Positions 31,362-35,421 of a DNA stretch of 35,421 bases are shown here, piece after piece. Origin of the DNA: Streptomyces roseochromogenus subsp. oscitans DS 12.976 (GTDB lineage: Bacteria; Actinomycetota; Actinomycetes; Streptomycetales; Streptomycetaceae). Location of the stretch: the NCBI RefSeq assembly GCF_000497445.1, contig NZ_CM002285.1, positions 8,768,544 to 8,803,964 on the forward strand, given 5' to 3'. Position numbers and translations under genes: made by a program. Below the pieces are notes generated by a model. That model was given only the letters and a program-made list of their open reading frames with translations. It was not told the DNA's origin and searched no databases. The first letter of the stretch is position 1, and the number at the start of each line of letters is the position of its first letter.

Positions 31362-32402
31362 TCACTCCTGCGACGGATTCCGGCCGGTTCCGCGCAGCGC
31401 GGCCAGGCAGCTGCCGATGGCCTGCTGGAGGTCCTCCAGCCGCTGGACCATGTCGTCCTCGTAGAAGTCCTGGGCGTCGTCGAAGGTCAGCTCCTCGAAC
31501 GCCCTGGTCGCCTTCTGCAGGCTGCTGTAGAACTTCGTCCGCCGCTCCTGGACGCGCAGTTCGGGGTCGGCCTCGACCGCCTCGGCGACGAGCGACTTCA
31601 TGGTGTCGTAGGCCTCGGTGGCCCACTCGCCGGTGTCCTCGCCGTCCTCCAGCTCGTCGATCAGCGACAGATGCCGCTCGGCCTCCTCCCGCAGCCCGGC
31701 CGGAGCCTCGACGGTCTGCCCGGCCGGCGTCTTGATCTGGCCGGACTCGGCGATCTGGCGGACGTAGCCGATCCGGTCGGCGGCCCGGCTCTCGGTCGCG
31801 ACGGCCTTCTTCAGGTCGTCGGTCCGTACGACGTCACGCGCCAGCTCCGCCTGCAGCTCGGGGTCCTCCCGCACCCGGTCCAGCAGGGCGGAGCGGGCCG
31901 CGCGGGCGGTGGAGGGGTCGGCGAGGATCGCGGCGCGCAGCGCGGTCGGGTTCTCGGCGACCTCCAGCGCCTTGGTGGGGCGGATGCCCTCGGCCTCGGC
32001 GGCCTCGGCGATCGCGGTGCCGCGCTCGGAGGTCGCGCTGGTGCGGGAGACGTAGTAGCTCAGCCATACGTCGGCGTCCGGCAGCTCGACCTCCTGGCCC
32101 GGCTGCAGTGCCTCGAAGTGCGGCACGAGCCCGTCGTCGGCGGCCCGGTCCCACGCCTTGTAGTAGCGCATGACCCGCTCCGGGGAGCAGCCGGCCAGCT
32201 GGGCGAACTCCTTCGCCGACACCTTCGGCGTCTCACCGGCGGCCTGCCCGCCGGGCCGCACACTGCGGGCCACCATCAGCGCGAAGGCCCAGCCCCCGGT
32301 GCGCGCATAGACGCCGAACTCGCGGGCGTCACGCGCCACGAGGTCGGACAGCGGCTGTGCGGCCGGGGCGGACGTCTCGGACGGGTCGATGACCAGGGTC
32401 AC
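31362..32402 (-). CDS. Helix-turn-helix, coiled-coil-rich conserved protein
   Basis: A 346-residue acidic protein. Residues 12-110 include a predicted helix-turn-helix (VSAKEFAQLAGCSPERVMRYYKAWDRA), reminiscent of the ParB/KorB-type DNA-binding segment. The middle (130-240) is Ala/Glu-rich and helical (ALEVAENPTALRAAILADPSTARAARSALLDRV). The C terminus (250-346) is long amphipathic helix, likely coiled coil (EEAERHLSLIDELEDGED, RRTKFYSSLQKATRAFEELTFDDAQDFYEDDMVQRLEDLQQAI). I know of no characterised homologue. The start is GTG 32402 with GGAGAG six bases upstream; a TTG at 32429 is in frame but unsupported. An octamer array lies just upstream. Confidence 0.8.
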   Translation of the reverse strand: MTLVIDPSETSAPAAQPLSDLVARDAREFGVYARTGGWAFALMVARSVRPGGQAAGETPKVSAKEFAQLAGCSPERVMRYYKAWDRAADDGLVPHFEALQPGQEVELPDADVWLSYYVSRTSATSERGTAIAEAAEAEGIRPTKALEVAENPTALRAAILADPSTARAARSALLDRVREDPELQAELARDVVRTDDLKKAVATESRAADRIGYVRQIAESGQIKTPAGQTVEAPAGLREEAERHLSLIDELEDGEDTGEWATEAYDTMKSLVAEAVEADPELRVQERRTKFYSSLQKATRAFEELTFDDAQDFYEDDMVQRLEDLQQAIGSCLAALRGTGRNPSQE

Positions 32403-32434
32403 GGATGACTCTCCTGTAAAGGTGCTCAAAGGAC

Positions 32435-32466
32435 GCTCAAGGACTCAAGGACTCGAGGACTCAAGG
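32435..32466. repeat. Four tandem octamers upstream of the helix-turn-helix gene
   Basis: GCTCAAGG, ACTCAAGG, ACTCGAGG and ACTCAAGG in direct succession (on the coding strand, CCTTGAGT-like units), with a looser fifth copy GCTCAAAGG at 32424-32432. The array lies 33 bp before the GTG at 32402, in the promoter or leader, so copy number could affect expression. Confidence 0.65.
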
Positions 32467-32515
32467 AACCGCACCCGGACTCGGGCGCGGACAGGAAAGC
32501 CTATCCGGGCGTCGG

Positions 32516-34093
32516 TCAGTCTCCCGAAGCCCGGAAGGTCTGCAGGAACGTCCTCAGCGCCAGCCGGTCGGCCGCGTCTCCCCACACCGCGGCCGGGGTG
32601 GTGAAGCGCAGGGAGAAGGCGTCGCCCCCGCCCAGCAGGAAGCCGCGCCCGAAGGTGTGCACGCGCGCGTCCCCCGTCCCCGCCAGCCACTCCAGGTCGG
32701 CGGCCTTGTGCCCCTGGTAGGTGGTGGCGCGGACCTGTCCGACGCGCTGGTAGCCGGGGAGCCGCTCCAGCCCCGGTTCGACGTCGTCCCGCCAGACGGT
32801 GACCGGGTCCGGGCCCACATGCTCGCTGTGTGTGACGGCGAGCGTGGGGGAGGCGCCGCCGCGGCCGAAGGTGATGCGGTAGGCGCCCGAGACGCGCTGG
32901 GTCGTCAGCCGCTTCCAGCCGGCGGGCAGAGCGACGGAGAAGCCCTCCGGAGCGGTGTAACGGTGGTAGCCGGCCGGCAGGGCGGGCGGGGTCGAGGCGC
33001 TCGGCGTGGGGCTCGCGGAGGGTGTCGCGGTGCCGCCGCCACGCCGGCCGGTGGACGTCGCCGAGGCGGTGGCGTGGACCGGTGCCTGCGCGGTGCCGGT
33101 GCCCGGCAGGTGGTGGGTCGCGGCCAGGACGGCGGCGGCGACCGTGACGACGGCCAGCGCGGTACCGGCCGCCAGAACACGTCTGCTCGGCTCCCGACCC
33201 GGCTCCCGTCCGGTGAGACGCACTCCCCGGTACGCACCGCGCAGCCGGGGCCTGGGTGCCGGCTGCCGGTCGGCGTAGGTCTCCTCGTCCAGGGTCCGGA
33301 TCAGCGCCTCGCGGACCACCGGCCGGGTCAGCCGCTCCCGCGAGTTCTTCCGCAGCAGCCCTTGCACGGCCTGGGTGAGCGAGCCCGCGCGCAGCGGAGT
33401 GCGCAGCGGCAGCCGGTCCACGGCCTTCAGGGTGACGTCGGGCCTGCCCCGGTCCCGGAACGGCGGCCGGCCCTCCACCATCGTGTACAGCAGCGCACCC
33501 AGCGCCCACAGATCGGCGGCCGGCCCGACCCGCTCGTCGCGGGCCTGCTCCGGCGAGGCGTACGACGGAGCCGTGAGCCGTGGCACCAGGGTCGCGCCGG
33601 CCAGCCCGAACCCGGCGACGACGACCGGGCCGCTGTCCCGCACGAAGACCTGGCCGGGGCTCAACTCGCCGTGGGTGATGCCCTCGTCGTGCCCGGCCTG
33701 GAGCACATCGAGCAGCTCCAGGCCGATCCGGGCCGCCCGCACCACGTTGAACGCGCCCTCGCGGTCGAGGAGTTCGGAGAGTGGTGTGCCGTCGATCCAC
33801 TCGGTGACCGTCCACAGGGTGCCGGCCTCCACCACCGCGTCGACGACCGTGGCGACCTGGCCGGGGCACAGCAGCCGCATGGTCTCCGAGGTCCGCACGA
33901 CGCGGGCCGTGATCCGGCGCGCGGTGTCGTCCGCGGCAGGCTCCGGCAGGGCGGTCTGGGCCACCAGCCGGGGTTGCTCCGCCGCGACGTCCTCGGCGTA
34001 CCACCACAGGCGGTTCGTCTCGCGGGCGAAGACCTCCAGGAGCCGGTACCGTCCGGCGACCAACTCATGTGCGGAGACGTGCGCCTTGACCAT
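32516..34093 (-). CDS. Membrane-anchored pseudokinase with extracellular domain
   Basis: A 525-residue protein with a Hanks-kinase fold (about 14-275), a Pro/Arg linker, one transmembrane helix (about 306-328), a Thr/Ser/Pro spacer and an outer domain (about 375-525; YHRYTAPEGFSVALPAGWKRL to LRTFLQTFRASGD). The fold is clear from VVDAVVEAGTLWTVTEWIDGTPLSELLD, YASPEQARDERVGPAADLWALGALLYTMVEGRPPF and LLRKNSRERLT. Every catalytic position is lost: no Gly loop, VAxK is VAQT (44-47), HRDxKPxN is HGELSPGQ (141-148) and DFG is GFG (161-163). It should bind partners or ligands but not phosphorylate. ATG 34093 has GAGGG six bases upstream; ATG 34099 is an alternative. Confidence 0.88.
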   Translation of the reverse strand: MVKAHVSAHELVAGRYRLLEVFARETNRLWWYAEDVAAEQPRLVAQTALPEPAADDTARRITARVVRTSETMRLLCPGQVATVVDAVVEAGTLWTVTEWIDGTPLSELLDREGAFNVVRAARIGLELLDVLQAGHDEGITHGELSPGQVFVRDSGPVVVAGFGLAGATLVPRLTAPSYASPEQARDERVGPAADLWALGALLYTMVEGRPPFRDRGRPDVTLKAVDRLPLRTPLRAGSLTQAVQGLLRKNSRERLTRPVVREALIRTLDEETYADRQPAPRPRLRGAYRGVRLTGREPGREPSRRVLAAGTALAVVTVAAAVLAATHHLPGTGTAQAPVHATASATSTGRRGGGTATPSASPTPSASTPPALPAGYHRYTAPEGFSVALPAGWKRLTTQRVSGAYRITFGRGGASPTLAVTHSEHVGPDPVTVWRDDVEPGLERLPGYQRVGQVRATTYQGHKAADLEWLAGTGDARVHTFGRGFLLGGGDAFSLRFTTPAAVWGDAADRLALRTFLQTFRASGD

Positions 34094-34298
34094 GGTCATC
34101 CCTCGCTGGAAACCCCTGTTGTGTGTCTCACAGTGGGTACGGGGCGCACGCGGGGGTGCGTTCAAAGAATCCGTGACCGGGTGCCAATCCTGCCTTTCAT
34201 TCAATTCTTCGAAAGGGCTTTCGAGTTTGCGTTGGCCGCACCCGACGGTCGTTCGACCTGCGGGTAACCGAGGGTAAATGGCCGGGTGCGGCCGCGCC

Positions 34299-35264
34299 TC
34301 ACAGCAGTCCGAACTGATCGGCCCAGCCGTTGAGTTCGCGTGGAGTCGTATTGCCGCCGCACACCACGAGTCCGATCCGGGCACCGTCGCCGACCCGGGC
34401 CGCCACCTGCCGGGCCGCCGGCAGCAGACAGCCCGCGGCCGGTTCGGCCCAGACCTTGGCGTGCTCGGCGAGGTCCAGACAGCCCTGCACCGCCTCCCGG
34501 TCCGGGACCACCAGCACCTCCTCGACCAGCGCGGACACATGGTCGTACGTCAGCTGGGACACGGAGGGCGCGCTGAGCGTGGTGACCAGGGAAGACAGGG
34601 GTACCGGCACCGGGCCGCCCGCCTTCAGCGCGCCGGACATCGCCTCGGCGCCCTCGGTCTCCACGCCCCACACGCGCACTCCGGGGCGCTTGGCGGCGAG
34701 GGCCGCCGCGATCCCGGCGATCAGCCCGCCGCCCCCGATGCTGACGACGACGTCCGTCAGCGCCCCGTCCCCGGCGTCCTCGGCCAGCTCCAGCCCGACC
34801 GTGCCCTGCCCGGCGATCACCACCGGGTCGTCGAACGGGTGGACCAGGGTCAGCCCCTCGTCCCGCAACCGCGTCACCAGCTGGAACGCACTGTCCATAC
34901 CGTTGGTCAGCCGCACCGACGCCCCCGCCTGCTCGGCGAGCGCGAGGGAACGCGCGGGCGCGGTACGGGGCATGACCACGGTCGCCTTCACATCGAGGGC
35001 GGCGGCCATCACCGCGAGGGCGATGCCGTGGTTGCCGCCGCTGACCGCGACCACGCCCGCGGCACGCTCGGCCTCGCTCAGCGACAGCAGTTTCGCCGTC
35101 GCCCCGCGGGCCTTGAACGAGCCGGTGCGCTGGAGCAGTTCGAGCTTGGCGGTGACCGGGACGCCGAGCAGCGCGGTCAGGCCCGGGCTCGCCACGGTCG
35201 GCGTCCGTACGACATGTCCGGCGATCCGCTCCGCCGCGGCTTCGATCTCCTTGCTGCCGATCAA
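34299..35264 (-). CDS. Threonine/serine dehydratase-like PLP enzyme
   Basis: A 321-residue fold-type II PLP enzyme. The PLP lysine is K51 in GSFKARGA; the substrate loop VSGGNHGIALA and the phosphate-binding SIGGGGLIAG are intact; the C-terminal VVCGGNTTP is the usual pyridine-nitrogen strand. It lacks an ACT regulatory domain, so it is of the catabolic or serine racemase-like type: deamination of L-threonine/L-serine to 2-oxobutyrate/pyruvate, or racemisation. The start is TTG 35264 with GGAAGGG about nine bases upstream; no ATG or GTG is suitably placed. It precedes the pseudokinase by 205 bp on the same strand. Confidence 0.9.
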   Translation of the reverse strand: MIGSKEIEAAAERIAGHVVRTPTVASPGLTALLGVPVTAKLELLQRTGSFKARGATAKLLSLSEAERAAGVVAVSGGNHGIALAVMAAALDVKATVVMPRTAPARSLALAEQAGASVRLTNGMDSAFQLVTRLRDEGLTLVHPFDDPVVIAGQGTVGLELAEDAGDGALTDVVVSIGGGGLIAGIAAALAAKRPGVRVWGVETEGAEAMSGALKAGGPVPVPLSSLVTTLSAPSVSQLTYDHVSALVEEVLVVPDREAVQGCLDLAEHAKVWAEPAAGCLLPAARQVAARVGDGARIGLVVCGGNTTPRELNGWADQFGLL

Positions 35265-35366
35265 GGTGCTTCACCCTTCCGGCGCGGGGGTGAGGGCCGC
35301 GCCGATCGCACCCTGACCCGAGCGGACGGCCGGGGTCAACACGGTTTCACCGGTGGCCGCGCGAGG

Positions 35367-35421
35367 TCACAGCTCCCGGTCCACCAGATGGTCAAGCAGC
35401 CGGCACAGATTCCCGGCCGCG
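35367..35421 (-). CDS. C-terminal end of an unidentified protein (partial)
   Basis: On the minus strand an open frame enters from the right edge and ends with TGA at 35369, giving AGNLCRLLDHLVDREL before the stop. This looks like the last amphipathic helix of a protein, but 17 codons are too few to name it. The 100 bp between this stop and the dehydratase start contain no clear terminator; a 4-bp CGGT/ACCG stem with a GAA loop is the only structure. Confidence 0.4.
   Translation of the reverse strand, partial: AAGNLCRLLDHLVDREL

Overview
The window is about 72% G+C chromosomal DNA, almost certainly from a Streptomyces. Reasons: the codon bias, frequent GTG and TTG starts, a SigB-type sigma factor, an SsgA-like sporulation protein, a streptophobe-type membrane protein, a ClgR-like regulator, the melC tyrosinase operon and a complete eshA / 2-methylisoborneol synthase / geranyl-diphosphate methyltransferase cluster. 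I see no rRNA, tRNA, CRISPR array, insertion sequence or prophage.

Layout. 1-191: the end of a membrane protein gene, possibly an M56 peptidase. 261-1880: a VOC protein and adenosine deaminase behind a palindromic operator candidate. 1862-4905 (minus): a LysR regulator, a Tat-exported carotenoid oxygenase and a DinB-fold protein; an aldo/keto reductase (5017-6009) diverges from the LysR gene. 6027-7485 (minus): an NTF2-like protein, a short-chain dehydrogenase pseudogene with an internal deletion, and a DUF5990 protein. 7794-12219 (plus): a conserved small protein, then a three-gene unit made of a double-FHA ABC half-transporter, an SH3-like protein and a soluble Ser/Thr kinase, resembling the mycobacterial PknF-Rv1747 pair. 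12401-17484: a streptophobe protein, a DUF6777 protein with a Ser-rich tail, an RsbW-like ATPase facing a SigB/F-type sigma factor, and a ClgR-like regulator ending in LAA.

17513-20236: an epoxide hydrolase, a PhnB-type VOC protein and an aminoglycoside-phosphotransferase-fold protein. 20291-23727 (minus): the eshA-mibS-gppmt operon, in which EshA builds a family 2B encapsulin shell, MIB synthase is the expected cargo and GPP methyltransferase supplies its substrate. The synthase here is short and lacks most of the usual N-terminal extension. 24288-27120: a two-domain VOC protein, RNase HI with a C-terminal Cys/His tail, and melC1-melC2. 27483-30833: a class 3 lipase, an MFS exporter with its TetR repressor behind two palindromic operators, and an aldo/keto reductase remnant. 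30876-35264 (minus): an SsgA-like protein, a helix-turn-helix protein, a membrane pseudokinase and a threonine dehydratase-like enzyme.

Several genes (8321, 17080, 18709, 25128) have a -10-like hexamer 6-7 nt before the start codon and no Shine-Dalgarno sequence, so leaderless transcripts are likely. Most promising for follow-up: the MIB synthase without its expected cargo-loading extension, the pseudokinase that has lost every catalytic motif, the FHA-transporter/SH3/kinase unit, the tandem TetR operators, and two oxidoreductase genes decayed by internal deletion.
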